Shown: positions 50,066 through 58,830, counted from the first letter of the stretch. The stretch: DNA of 64,000 bases from Streptomyces sp. SID8374 (GCF_009865135.1 NZ_WWGH01000002.1:1798001-1862000); one strand, 5' to 3'. Numbers and translations: made by a program. Notes: generated by a model from the sequence alone, not told the origin.

Positions 50066-50722
50066 TCACGGTGTGCCCGCGTCCCCGTCCCCGCAGGGCT
50101 CCGGCGTTCCCGCCGTGAGTCCGAGTCCGGGCAGGATCGCCTTCTCGACGAACCTGGTGAGGTATGCCGCGTCCGCGTACCGCCCCTCCAGCAGCGGCCG
50201 CGCGCGCATCACGCCCAGCAGCTGGGCCGCCACGTACTCCGCCCCCGGCAGGTCCGCCGCGATCTCGCCGCGCGCCTGGGCCCGCCGGACCATCGCGTCG
50301 ATCGCCGCGATCTCCGGCACGATCAGCGCCTCGCGCAGGGCGCACAGCAGCTCGGGGCTCTGGAGCGCCGCATGGCTGAGCGCGTGCATCAGCGGGGTGT
50401 CACGCCCCGAAGCCTCACCGATCGTCCGGGCCGCCTCCAGCAGGTCCCCGGCCAGCGTCCCGGTGTCGATGTCCGGGAGCCGCATTCGCCGGGTGCCGTG
50501 CAGCGCGGCGACGACCAGCTCAGGCTTGGACCCCCACTGCCGGTACAGCGTCGACTTGCCGCAGCGGGTGCGGGCGGCGACGCCCTCCATGGTCAGCGAC
50601 TCGTAACCGCTCTCCCGCAAGAGGTCCAGCACCGCCGTGTAGAGCTCCTGCGCGCGCTCCGGTGTGATCTTCGACCGGCGGGAAGCGGGGGCTGACTCCG
50701 GTACGGAATCGGGCGACGGCAT
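50066..50722 (-). CDS. TetR-family regulator controlling the adjacent PAP2/DMT operon
   Basis: 218 residues from the ATG at 50722, with AGGAGGGA 8 bp upstream. The HTH is about 20-65 (ELYTAVLDLLRESGYESLTMEGVAARTRCGKSTLYRQWGSKPELV, in two parts), followed by an all-helical ligand domain. The intergenic space toward the divergent PAP2 gene is filled by a 24-bp perfect inverted repeat plus an extra copy of the core, an unusually rich operator. It is therefore probably autoregulatory and represses the PAP2-DMT operon. Confidence 0.92.
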   Translation of the reverse strand: MPSPDSVPESAPASRRSKITPERAQELYTAVLDLLRESGYESLTMEGVAARTRCGKSTLYRQWGSKPELVVAALHGTRRMRLPDIDTGTLAGDLLEAARTIGEASGRDTPLMHALSHAALQSPELLCALREALIVPEIAAIDAMVRRAQARGEIAADLPGAEYVAAQLLGVMRARPLLEGRYADAAYLTRFVEKAILPGLGLTAGTPEPCGDGDAGTP

Positions 50723-50756
50723 GGACGGTCCCTCCTGCGGCGGTGCGGCGAGGCTC

Positions 50757-50824
50757 TCGATACGCCAGTGTACCGATACGCGCGTGTACCGATACGCCAA
50801 CGTATCGGTACACTGGCGTATCGA
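50757..50824. promoter_or_regulatory. 24-bp perfect inverted repeat with a third core copy in the loop
   Basis: The arm at 50757-50780 is the exact reverse complement of 50801-50824; the loop is 20 nt. Within the left arm and again in the loop the word GTGTACCGATACG occurs (50768 and 50784, 16 bp apart). The word CGATACG or its complement appears repeatedly. It lies 35 bp from the TetR start and about 60 bp from the PAP2 start, so both divergent promoters would be covered. Confidence 0.85.
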
Positions 50825-50881
50825 TTCGGCATGGGTTCGCCATGCCGTCCTGACACCGCTTCGCATCCAAGGGGGCACCGG

Positions 50882-51781
50882 GTGACGTACGCCCGCACCG
50901 AGCCCGCGGACCAGGAGCCGGACATACGTGCCCGACCGCCCCTCGTCCGCGAGTTCCTTCTCGTGGCCGGACTCTTCCTGGCCTACAAGTTCGGCCGCCA
51001 GGCGGCCAACGGCCATGTCGAGGAGGCGTTCCGCAACGCCGGGAACGTCTGGGACCTCGAACGGGCGCTGCACCTCCCGGGCGAAGGAGCCGTCCAGGGC
51101 GTGCTGCTGCACAGCCAGACACTGATCCACGCCGCGAACACGTACTACGCCACCGTGCACTTCCCCGCCACGGTCCTCTTCCTGGTCTGGCTCTACTGGC
51201 GCCGCCCGCTCCACTACCTCTGGTCACGGCGCGTCCTCGCCGTACTCACCGGCTCCGCCCTCGTGCTCCACCTGCTCTTCCCGCTCGCCCCGCCCCGGAT
51301 GCTCCCGGCCGCCGCGCTGGTCGACACCGGCCAGGTCTACGGGCCGACGGTGTACGGGGCGACGCCCGCGACCGACACGATGGCGAACCAGTTCGCCGCG
51401 ATGCCCTCGCTGCACGTCGGCTGGGCCGTGATGGTGGCCGTCGGCCTCATCGCCGCCACCCGCTCCCGGTGGCGCTGGCTCTGGCTGTTGCACCCGGCGA
51501 TCACCCTCCTCGTCGTCGTGGGCACCGCCAACCACTACTGGCTGGACGCGATCGTCGTGGTGGCACTGCTGGCGGTGGCGCTCGCCGCGCTGCGGCTGCC
51601 ACGCGCGGCCAGGAACGTACCGGCGCACCTGCCGTGGGCGGCGGGTGGCGGGGCGGTGCCCGGCGGGGGTGCGCGCGTACCGGCGTACGCCGTCCCGGGT
51701 GCGGACATGGCGGTGGACTCGTACGTCACCGGCGCCCCGCACCCCGCACGCACCCCCGCCGGATCCGGAGCCGGCCGATGA
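50882..51781 (+). CDS. PAP2-superfamily (inositolphosphotransferase-like) membrane phosphatase
   Basis: 299 residues from a GTG with AAGGGGG upstream. Five to six membrane spans are visible. The phosphatase motifs are MPSLHVGWAVMVAVG and TANHYWLDAIVV (the catalytic His pair). The N-terminus has a soluble ERALHLPGE segment typical of the Aur1-like group. It probably removes or transfers phosphate on lipid carriers at the outer face of the membrane. It overlaps the next gene by ATGA; both are likely repressed by the adjacent TetR. Confidence 0.9.
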   Translation: MTYARTEPADQEPDIRARPPLVREFLLVAGLFLAYKFGRQAANGHVEEAFRNAGNVWDLERALHLPGEGAVQGVLLHSQTLIHAANTYYATVHFPATVLFLVWLYWRRPLHYLWSRRVLAVLTGSALVLHLLFPLAPPRMLPAAALVDTGQVYGPTVYGATPATDTMANQFAAMPSLHVGWAVMVAVGLIAATRSRWRWLWLLHPAITLLVVVGTANHYWLDAIVVVALLAVALAALRLPRAARNVPAHLPWAAGGGAVPGGGARVPAYAVPGADMAVDSYVTGAPHPARTPAGSGAGR

Positions 51782-52758
51782 ACGCCACGCTGATCGCCGT
51801 CGCGCTCTCCCTCGTCTCCGCCGGTGCCTACGCCTCCGCCGCCGTCGCCCAGTCCCGGCTGGCCGGGCGTACCGAACCCTCCACCGGCGTTCTGCGGCTG
51901 CTGGGCCGGGGCGCCTGGTGGTCGGCGGTCGGCCTCAACGCCGGGGGAGCGCTCCTCCATGTCGCCGCGCTCAACTACGGCCCGCTCACCCTGGTCCAGC
52001 CGCTCGGCGCTCTCACGCTCGTCGCCGCCGTACCGCTCGGGGCACGCGCCGCCGGACGCCGGGTCGGGCGCACCGAGTGGCGGGGCACGGTCCTCACCCT
52101 GCTCGGCCTCGGCGCGCTGCTCCTGACGGCGGGCGGCACCGCCCCGCACGAGACCCTCACCCTTCCCGAGGCGCTCGGCGTCGGCGCGGCCACCATGGCG
52201 GTCGTCGCCGGGCTCAGCCGGCCGGGCGCCCGCCCCGGACTGCGGCACGCGGCGGCGTCCGGCATCACGTCGGGCGTCGCCTCCGCGCTCACCCAGACCC
52301 TGACCGTCGCCGTCACCGACCACTCCGGCGGCCCGCTGTTCAGCTGGCGGCTGCTGACGGTGGCGCTCCTCGTCTCCGCCTTCGCGATGGGCGGCCTGCT
52401 GCTCTCCCAGACCGCCTACCGGGGCGGCCTCGGCGCACCGCTCGCGGTCGTCACCCTCGCCAACCCGGTGGCCGCCGCCGCGATCGGCCTGGCCCTCCTC
52501 GGCGAACGCCTCCAGGGCGGGCCGGTCAGCCTGGTCCTGGCGCTGCTCGGTACGGCGGCCGCCGTACGCGGCGTGATCCTGCTGAGCCGGGCCCAGGCAC
52601 GCCGCACGGACCCGGGCGAAGCGCCTACGGCCGCCCCTGAGCCGGTGCCGGATCCGGTGCCCTCCCGGGTGGTCATCGGCAGCCCACGGCGCGCGGACGG
52701 TACGCAGCTCGGCGCGGAACCCCTCGCCGTACCGGCGGGCGGGCGGCCCCACCCGTGA
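51778..52758 (+). CDS. DMT-family (EamA-like) membrane transporter
   Basis: 326 residues, ten predicted spans in the first 285 residues, with the DMT/EamA inner repeat. LNYGPLTLVQPLGALTLVAAVPLG in the first half echoes TLANPVAAAAIGLALLGERLQG in the second. The last 40 residues are a Pro/Ala-rich cytoplasmic tail. It probably exports or exchanges a small metabolite or lipid precursor; the substrate is unknown. It is translationally coupled to the PAP2 gene. Confidence 0.9.
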   Translation: MNATLIAVALSLVSAGAYASAAVAQSRLAGRTEPSTGVLRLLGRGAWWSAVGLNAGGALLHVAALNYGPLTLVQPLGALTLVAAVPLGARAAGRRVGRTEWRGTVLTLLGLGALLLTAGGTAPHETLTLPEALGVGAATMAVVAGLSRPGARPGLRHAAASGITSGVASALTQTLTVAVTDHSGGPLFSWRLLTVALLVSAFAMGGLLLSQTAYRGGLGAPLAVVTLANPVAAAAIGLALLGERLQGGPVSLVLALLGTAAAVRGVILLSRAQARRTDPGEAPTAAPEPVPDPVPSRVVIGSPRRADGTQLGAEPLAVPAGGRPHP

Positions 52759-52847
52759 CGCTCGGCCGCCCCCGTAGCGAGCAGCCCCATGCCCCACCCG
52801 TGACGAGCGGCCGCCGCCGTCAAGGGTGGCCCTCGGCCCCACCCGTG
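52746..52847. repeat. Three-copy direct repeat across the DMT gene end
   Basis: GCCCCACCCGTGACG begins at 52746 and 52791 (45 bp apart), and GCCCCACCCGTG recurs at 52836. The first copy includes the last codons and stop of the DMT gene. The repeats fill the gap between convergent DMT and PadR genes. Confidence 0.6.
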
Positions 52848-52881
52848 CCGCAGGCCGTCGGCCCCACCTCGTACGTAACCC

Positions 52882-53412
52882 TCAGTCGTCCAGGTCGCCG
52901 ATGGCGCGGGTCAGCCAGTCGATCCAGAACGTCTCCAAGTCGATGCCGCCGCGCAGCACCAGGTGGCGCAGCCGGTCCGCATCGGCCTCGGGCGCGGGGG
53001 TGAAGTCCCGCTCCTCGATCTCCCGGTACTCCGCCAACTGCCGCTCGTGCAGGGAAAGATGGCGGCGCAGCTCCGCCCCCATCCCGTTCACCCCGACGAC
53101 CGCCGCCGCCCGCATCCGCAGCAGCAGCGGATCGCGGACCGGGCGCGGGTCCTCGGGGAGCGCCACCCAGGCCGCCAGCTCCTCGCGGCCCGCGGGCAGG
53201 ACCTCGTACTCCTTCTTCTGGCCCCGGGCCGGAGCCGCCGTGGGCAGCGCCCTGATCCGTCCCGCCTGCTCCAGTTTTCCCAGCTCGCGATAGATCTGCT
53301 GGTGCGTGGAGGACCAGAAGTAGCCGATCGACCGGTCGAACCTGCGGGTCAGCTCCAGGCCCGAGGACGGCTTCTCCAGCAGAGCGGTGAGAATCGCGTG
53401 CGGCAGTGACAT
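52882..53412 (-). CDS. PadR-family regulator
   Basis: 176 residues. The ATG at 53412 is preferred: it has AGG 9 bp upstream; the ATG three codons earlier is too close to it. The PadR winged helix (about 1-85) reads LPHAILTALLEKPSSGLELTRRFDRSIGYFW, then a wing with KEYEVLPAGREELAAW; the C-terminal helix LSLHERQLAEYREIEERDF supports dimerisation. A perfect 20-bp direct repeat is just upstream. It follows the 2,4-dienoyl-CoA reductase gene on the same strand and may control it. Confidence 0.92.
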   Translation of the reverse strand: MSLPHAILTALLEKPSSGLELTRRFDRSIGYFWSSTHQQIYRELGKLEQAGRIRALPTAAPARGQKKEYEVLPAGREELAAWVALPEDPRPVRDPLLLRMRAAAVVGVNGMGAELRRHLSLHERQLAEYREIEERDFTPAPEADADRLRHLVLRGGIDLETFWIDWLTRAIGDLDD

Positions 53413-53426
53413 GACGTGCATCCTAA

Positions 53427-53467
53427 GGACGAGCTCACAGCGGGACAGGACGAGCTCACAGCGGGAC
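53427..53467. repeat. Perfect 20-bp direct repeat upstream of the PadR gene
   Basis: GGACGAGCTCACAGCGGGAC occurs at 53427-53446 and 53448-53467, so the period is 21 bp, two helical turns. Each copy contains the palindrome GAGCTC. It lies within 60 bp of the PadR start and ends 6 bp before the stop of the reductase gene. Confidence 0.85.
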
Positions 53468-53472
53468 GCGAC

Positions 53473-55488
53473 CTACAGCGCCGCGGCCAGCTCCGTGCCC
53501 TGGCGGATCGCCCGCTTCGCGTCCAGCTCGGCCGCCACGTCCGCGCCGCCGATCAGATGGACCGGGCCGCCCGCCGCGCGCAGCTCCTCGTACAGCTCGC
53601 GGCGCGGTTCCTGGCCCGCGCAGAGCACCACGGTGTCCACCTCCAGCACCCGCCGCTCGCCGTCGACCGTGAGGTGCAGGCCCTCGTCGTCGATCAGGTC
53701 GTAGGAGGCGCCCGCGATCATCTCGACGCCCCGGTGACGCAGTTCGGTGCGGTGGATCCAGCCCGTCGTCTTGCCGAGGCCCGCGCCGACCTTCGTGGTC
53801 TTGCGCTGGATCAGGTGGACGGTACGGGGGGTCTTGGGGCGCTCGGGGGCCCGCAGGCCGCCGCGCTCCTGGTAGGCCGTGTCCACGCCCCACTGCCGGA
53901 AGAAGGTGTCCGCGTCCAGGCTCGCCGCGTCACCGCTGTCGGTGAGGAACTCCGCGACGTCGAAGCCGATGCCGCCCGCGCCCACGATCGCGACCCGGTC
54001 GCCGACCGGGGCCCCGTCGCGCAGCACGTCCAGGTAGCTGACCACGTTCGGGTGGTCGGTACCGGGGATCGCGGGGGTGCGCGGCTCCACCCCGGTGGCG
54101 AGCACGATCTCGTCGAAGCCGTCCAGCGTTCCGGCGTCCGCCCGGGTGGAGAGGCGCACCTCGACGTCCAGCTCGGCCAGTCGCGTACGGAAGTAGCGCA
54201 GGGTCTCGTTGAACTCCTCCTTGCCCGGCACCCGGCGGGCCACGTTCAGCTGCCCGCCGATCTCGTCCGCCGAGTCGAACAGCGTCACCGCGTGACCCCG
54301 CTCGGCCGCCGTCACCGAGCACGCCAGACCCGCCGGACCGGCACCGACCACGGCGACGCGTTTACGGGTCCGGGTGGGGCTCAGGACCAGCTCCGTTTCG
54401 TGGCACGCGCGCGGATTGACCAGGCAGGAGGTGATCTGGAGGCTGAAGACGTGGTCCAGGCAGGCCTGGTTGCAGCCGATGCAGGTGTTGATCGCGTCCG
54501 CCCGGCCCGCCGCCGCCTTGGCGACGAACTCCGGGTCGGCGAGGAAGGGCCGCGCCATCGAGACCATGTCCGCCCGGCCCGAGGCGAGGACCTCCTCGGC
54601 GACCTCGGGGGTGTTGATGCGGTTGCTCGTCACCAGCGGTACGGAGACGGCCCCGCGCACCTTCTCGGTCACCCAGGTGAAGGCCGCGCGGGGCACGGAG
54701 GTGGCGATGGTGGGGATGCGCGCCTCGTGCCAGCCGATGCCGGTGTTGATGATCGTCGCGCCCGCCGCCTCGATCTCCCTGGCCAGCGTCACGACCTCCT
54801 CCAGCGTGGAGCCGCCCGGCACCAGGTCCAGCATGGAGAGCCGGTAGATCAGGATGAAGTCGCTGCCGACCCGCTCGCGTACCCGGCGCACGATCTCGAC
54901 GGGGAACCGGATGCGGTTCTCGTACGAGCCGCCCCAGCGGTCGGTGCGGTGGTTGGTGGCGGAGACGATGAACTCGTTGATCAGGTAGCCCTCGGAGCCC
55001 ATGATCTCGACGCCGTCGTACCCGGCGAGCCGCGCCAGCTCCGCCGCCCGGACGAACTCCTCGATGGTCTCCTCGACCTCCTCGTCCGTCAGGGCGTTCG
55101 GGGTGAACCCGCTGATGGGGGCCTTGAGCGCGCTCGGTGCCACCAGGTCCGGGTGGTGTGCGTACCGGCCGAAGTGCAGGATCTGCATCGCGATCCGGCC
55201 GCCCGCCGCGTGCACCGCCGAGGTGATCTCGCGGTGCTGCTCCGCCTCGGCCTCGGTCGTCATCTTCGCCCCGCCGGGGAAGGAGCAGGCCCGCTCGCTG
55301 GGGGCGATGCCGCCGGTGACCATCAGGCCGACGCCGCCCCGGGCGCGCTCGGCGTAGAAGGCCGCCATCCGCTCGAAGCCGCGCTCGGCCTCCTCCAGGC
55401 CGATGTGCATCGACCCCATGAGGACCCGGTTGGGGAGGGTGGTGAACCCGAGGTCCAGCGGGCTCAGCAAGGTCGGGTACAGGCTCAT
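53473..55488 (-). CDS. fadH: NADPH-dependent 2,4-dienoyl-CoA reductase-type FAD/FMN/4Fe-4S enzyme
   Basis: 671 residues, the family's normal size. OYE-type FMN barrel about 1-330 (LTTLPNRVLMGSMHIG-like start; GYDGVEIMGSEGYLINEF; WGGSYENRIRFPVEI); iron-sulfur Cys cluster CIGCNQACLDH about 335; FAD site VAVVGAGPAGLACSV about 375; NAD(P) site VAIVGAGGIGFDVAEFL about 500. FadH reduces 2,4-dienoyl-CoA in unsaturated fatty-acid breakdown. The preferred ATG at 55488 has GGAGGAG upstream. A TGCAAC-AA-GTTGCA dyad lies about 95 bp before it. Confidence 0.92.
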   Translation of the reverse strand: MSLYPTLLSPLDLGFTTLPNRVLMGSMHIGLEEAERGFERMAAFYAERARGGVGLMVTGGIAPSERACSFPGGAKMTTEAEAEQHREITSAVHAAGGRIAMQILHFGRYAHHPDLVAPSALKAPISGFTPNALTDEEVEETIEEFVRAAELARLAGYDGVEIMGSEGYLINEFIVSATNHRTDRWGGSYENRIRFPVEIVRRVRERVGSDFILIYRLSMLDLVPGGSTLEEVVTLAREIEAAGATIINTGIGWHEARIPTIATSVPRAAFTWVTEKVRGAVSVPLVTSNRINTPEVAEEVLASGRADMVSMARPFLADPEFVAKAAAGRADAINTCIGCNQACLDHVFSLQITSCLVNPRACHETELVLSPTRTRKRVAVVGAGPAGLACSVTAAERGHAVTLFDSADEIGGQLNVARRVPGKEEFNETLRYFRTRLAELDVEVRLSTRADAGTLDGFDEIVLATGVEPRTPAIPGTDHPNVVSYLDVLRDGAPVGDRVAIVGAGGIGFDVAEFLTDSGDAASLDADTFFRQWGVDTAYQERGGLRAPERPKTPRTVHLIQRKTTKVGAGLGKTTGWIHRTELRHRGVEMIAGASYDLIDDEGLHLTVDGERRVLEVDTVVLCAGQEPRRELYEELRAAGGPVHLIGGADVAAELDAKRAIRQGTELAAAL

Positions 55489-55580
55489 CCGGGTCTCCTC
55501 CGCACAGGGTCGTCGCGTCCTCATCCGGGTCTCTCGGCATGGGGGCGTCGCGTCAGTTGTAGACCACCGCGAGCCACTTA

Positions 55581-55594
55581 TGCAACAAGTTGCA
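55581..55594. promoter_or_regulatory. Dyad TGCAAC-N2-GTTGCA upstream of the reductase gene
   Basis: A perfect 6-2-6 dyad lies about 95 bp upstream of fadH. On the minus strand TTGCAT and TACAAC, 18 bp apart, could be a -35 and -10, and the dyad overlaps the -35. It is likely an operator; PadR or a fatty-acid regulator could bind it, but this is not shown. Confidence 0.5.
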
Positions 55595-55737
55595 CAATGA
55601 TCTGCATCGCATGCCCGGTCTCCGCCCGGCCTTGCGGCGCCCGGCCCGTGCCACGTACGGCGTACTCGGCCGGGCCCGCCCGGCACCGGCCGACGAGAGT
55701 GGGATCCACAGCGCGTCCCCTCATCCCGGGAGTCCCC

Positions 55738-56268
55738 ATGGTCAGCGTCAACCGGCGTGATCTCGGCCTGCTCGCCCTGCGCGTCGGTACCGGCGCGGTG
55801 CTCGCCGCCCACGGCAGCCAGAAGCTGGCCGGATGGTTCGGCGGCGGAGGTATCCAGGGCACCACGGCCGCGATGGAGGCCATGGGCTTTCATCCGCCCA
55901 AGCACAGCGCCGTGGCCGCCGGACTCGGTGAGGCGGGCGGCGGGGTGCTGCTGGCCCTCGGGCTCGCCACCCCCGCCGCCGGTGCCGCGGCCGCCGGGGC
56001 GATGGCCGGTGCGGTGGCCGTGCACGCGCCCGCGGGCTTCTTCGCGCAGGGCGGCGGCTACGAGTACCCGGCGTTCCTCGGCTTCACCGCGGCCGCCGTC
56101 GGCCTGACCGGCCCCGGCCGCTACTCCGTGGACCACGTCACCTGCCACATCTTCGACCGGCCCTGGATGGTCGCCCTCGCCTTCGCGGGCAGCGCGGCCG
56201 CCGCCGTCGCGGTGGTCGGCAAGCGGGCCAAGGGGCAGGCGGGCGGGGAGCAGGAGACGGGGCGATGA
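55738..56268 (+). CDS. DoxX-family membrane protein
   Basis: 176 residues; GGGAG before the ATG. The DoxX four-helix layout is clear: LLALRVGTGAVLAAHGSQKLAGWFGG, then AVAAGLGEAGGGVLLALGLATP, AAAAGAMAGAVAVHAPAGFF and YPAFLGFTAAAVGLTG. Members affect membrane redox or oxidative stress, and some work with thiosulfate oxidation; which applies here is unknown. It is coupled by ATGA to a second small membrane protein gene. Confidence 0.9.
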   Translation: MVSVNRRDLGLLALRVGTGAVLAAHGSQKLAGWFGGGGIQGTTAAMEAMGFHPPKHSAVAAGLGEAGGGVLLALGLATPAAGAAAAGAMAGAVAVHAPAGFFAQGGGYEYPAFLGFTAAAVGLTGPGRYSVDHVTCHIFDRPWMVALAFAGSAAAAVAVVGKRAKGQAGGEQETGR

Positions 56269-56717
56269 GCGAGGACCCGCGCCTCTACGACGGTTCCTCC
56301 GGCCCCCCTCCGGTGCCCGACCCGGGGAGCGCCTGGGTCACCGGAGGAGTGCTGTTCGCCGGGGTGCTGATGCTCTGCCAGGGCGTCGTCGCGGCGCTGC
56401 AAGGCATCGCGGCCCTGGGCGACAGCGACGTCTACGGCACCGTCGGCGACTACCTCTACCGGTTCAGCCTCACCAGCTGGGGCTGGATCCACCTGGTGGT
56501 CGGCGTCTGTGCCGCGATCACCGGTGCCGGGCTCCTCAAGGGCGCCGGATGGGCCCGGGTGGCCGGTGTCGTCATCGCCTCCCTCGCCCTGTTCGCGCAG
56601 TTCCTCTTCCTGCCGTACGCGCCGGTCTGGTCGGTGCTCATGATCGGGCTGGACATCTTCGTGATCTGGGCGCTGTGCGCCTACCGGCCCGCGGCCCCCG
56701 GCGTCGCCCCGCGCTGA
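56265..56717 (+). CDS. DUF7144-type small membrane protein
   Basis: 150 residues with four membrane spans: WVTGGVLFAGVLMLCQGVVAALQG, WGWIHLVVGVCAAITGAGLL, VAGVVIASLALFAQFLFLP, and VLMIGLDIFVIWALCAY. The GWGW-like and HLVVG motifs are characteristic of this actinobacterial family, function unknown. It overlaps the DoxX gene by 4 bp, and its last 37 bp overlap the 3' end of the convergent MMPL gene. Confidence 0.88.
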   Translation: MSEDPRLYDGSSGPPPVPDPGSAWVTGGVLFAGVLMLCQGVVAALQGIAALGDSDVYGTVGDYLYRFSLTSWGWIHLVVGVCAAITGAGLLKGAGWARVAGVVIASLALFAQFLFLPYAPVWSVLMIGLDIFVIWALCAYRPAAPGVAPR

Positions 56718-58804
56718 CCGTCCCCGCTCTCGCGGCTCAGCGCACCCGGCCACCAGGCTTTCGGCCCGATGTCCCGCACCAGCGCCGGGACGAGGAGCGA
56801 GCGGACGACCAGGGTGTCCAGCAGGACACCGAAGGCGACGATGAAGGCGATCTGGACGAGGAACGCCAGCGGGATGACGCCCAGGGCGGCGAACGTGGCC
56901 GCGAGGACGACACCGGCCGACGTGATGACCCCGCCGGTCGTGGTCAGCCCGCGCAGGATGCCCTCCCGGGTGCCGTGCCGCAGGGACTCCTCGCGGACCC
57001 GGGACATCAGGAAGATGTTGTAGTCGACGCCGAGGGCGACCAGGAACACGAACCCGTACAGCGGCACCGAGGAATCCGTACCGCTGAAGCCGAACACATG
57101 GGTGAAGACCAGCGACGAGATCCCCAGCGTGGCCAGGAAGTTCAGCGCGACCGTGGTCACCAGCAGCACCGGCATCAGCAGCGACCGCAGCAGGAAGACC
57201 AGGATCACCAGGATGATCGCCAGCACCACCGGCACGATCAGCGTGCGGTCGTCCTCGGCCGTGCGCTGGGTGTCGTACTGCTGCGCCGTGTAGCCGCCGA
57301 CCAGGGCGTCCGAGCCCGGCACCGTGTGCACCGCCTCGCGCAGGGCGGCGACCGTCGCCTTGGCGGCGTCGCTGTCGGCCGCGTCCTTGAGGGTCGCGTC
57401 GATCCGGACCTTGCCGTCGACGACCAGCGGTTCGCCGCCGGGCCGCCCGCCCTCGCTCACCGGCGCGACCGAGGCCACCCCGTCGGTACGGGTCGCGGCC
57501 TCGCTCACCTCGTCCAGCCTGTCGGCCGCAGCGATGATCACCGCCGGGTTGCCGGAGCCGCCGGGGAAGTGCTCGCCCAGCGTCTGCTGGGCGGCCACGG
57601 ACGGGGCGTCGTTGACGAAGATCTCGTCCAGCGGCACGCCCTTGGAGGTGAGCGTGGGGGCGAAGGCGGCACAGGCGATCAGGGCGGCCAGCGTGATCGC
57701 CCAGACCTTGCGGGGCGCCCGGTCGACCAGCGCGGCGACCTTGCTCCAGATGCCGTGGCCGCCGGTCCCGTCCTCGGCCGGCCGGGGCTTCGCCGGCCAG
57801 TACGCCCTGCGGCCCAGCAGCACCAGGGCGGCGGGCAGGAAGGTGAGCGCGCTCAGGACCGAGCAGACGATGCCGATCGCGCCCACCGGACCGAGCGCCC
57901 GGTTGTTGGTGAGGTCGCTGAGCAGCAGGGCGAGCAGGCCCACGGCCACCGTCGCGGCGCTGGCCGTGATCGGGCCGAAGGACTCGCGCAGCGCGACCCG
58001 CATCGCGGCGAACCGGTCGCCCTGGACGGCGAGTTCCTCCCGGAACCGGGCGGTCAGCAGCAGCGCGTAGTCCGTCGCGGCGCCGATCACCAGGATCGAC
58101 AGGATGCCCTGCACCTGGCCGTCCACCCGGACGATGTCGTGGTCGGCCAGCACATAGACGATCGCGCAGGCCAGCCCCAGGGCGAACACCGCACCCAGGA
58201 TGATCAGGAAGGGCAGCAGCACACTCCGGTACACCAGCAGCAGGATGACCAGCACGGTGATCAGGGCCACCCCGAGGAGCAGCCCGTCGATGCCCGCGAA
58301 GGCGTCGGAGAGATCGGCCTGACTCGCGGCGGGACCCGCGAGCTGCACGGTCGTGTCCGGTACGCCCGCACCGGCCTTCTCGACCTCCGCCAGCACCGTC
58401 GGCAGCTCGTCCCCCAGGTCGGGGCTCAGCTGCACGATGCCCTGGAGCGCGAGGCCGTCCTCGGAAGGCAGCGCGGGGGAGGCCTTCCCCACGACGCCCT
58501 CGGTGCCCGAGAGCGAGGCCAGGGCGCCGGTGGCCGTTTCCCGCTGGGCCGCGCTCACCGGGGTGCCCTCGGTCTTCGACGTCCATACGAGGATGACCGG
58601 GAGGCTCTCGTTCTGCTGGAACGCCTTCTGCGCGTCGATGACTTGAGTGGACTCGGCGTTCTGGGGCAGGAAGGACGCCTGATCGTTGGTGGCGACCTCG
58701 CCGAGCTTGCCCGCGTACGGACCGAGCCCGCCGCCGATACCGAGCCAGGCGATCAGCAGGACGACGGGGATCAGCCGGCGGGCCGACCGTGCAGGGGTGA
58801 ACAT
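56681..58804 (-). CDS. MMPL-family (RND-type) exporter
   Basis: 707 residues from the ATG at 58804; an upstream TTG is less likely. Two MMPL halves are visible, each with a large extracytoplasmic domain and a block of spans: first GVALITVLVILLLVYRSVLLPFLIILG with ATDYALLLTARFREEL, second LIVPVVLAIILVILVFLLRSLLMP and LGVDYNIFLMSRVREE. It is a proton-driven exporter of lipids, toxins or drugs; the cargo is unknown. A MarR gene lies upstream on the same strand, with a dyad between, so it is probably MarR-repressed. The 3' end overlaps a convergent gene. Confidence 0.92.
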   Translation of the reverse strand: MFTPARSARRLIPVVLLIAWLGIGGGLGPYAGKLGEVATNDQASFLPQNAESTQVIDAQKAFQQNESLPVILVWTSKTEGTPVSAAQRETATGALASLSGTEGVVGKASPALPSEDGLALQGIVQLSPDLGDELPTVLAEVEKAGAGVPDTTVQLAGPAASQADLSDAFAGIDGLLLGVALITVLVILLLVYRSVLLPFLIILGAVFALGLACAIVYVLADHDIVRVDGQVQGILSILVIGAATDYALLLTARFREELAVQGDRFAAMRVALRESFGPITASAATVAVGLLALLLSDLTNNRALGPVGAIGIVCSVLSALTFLPAALVLLGRRAYWPAKPRPAEDGTGGHGIWSKVAALVDRAPRKVWAITLAALIACAAFAPTLTSKGVPLDEIFVNDAPSVAAQQTLGEHFPGGSGNPAVIIAAADRLDEVSEAATRTDGVASVAPVSEGGRPGGEPLVVDGKVRIDATLKDAADSDAAKATVAALREAVHTVPGSDALVGGYTAQQYDTQRTAEDDRTLIVPVVLAIILVILVFLLRSLLMPVLLVTTVALNFLATLGISSLVFTHVFGFSGTDSSVPLYGFVFLVALGVDYNIFLMSRVREESLRHGTREGILRGLTTTGGVITSAGVVLAATFAALGVIPLAFLVQIAFIVAFGVLLDTLVVRSLLVPALVRDIGPKAWWPGALSRESGDGQRGATPGAAGR

Positions 58805-58830
58805 GCCTCTCCCGGGGTGCGAGAAGTGCC

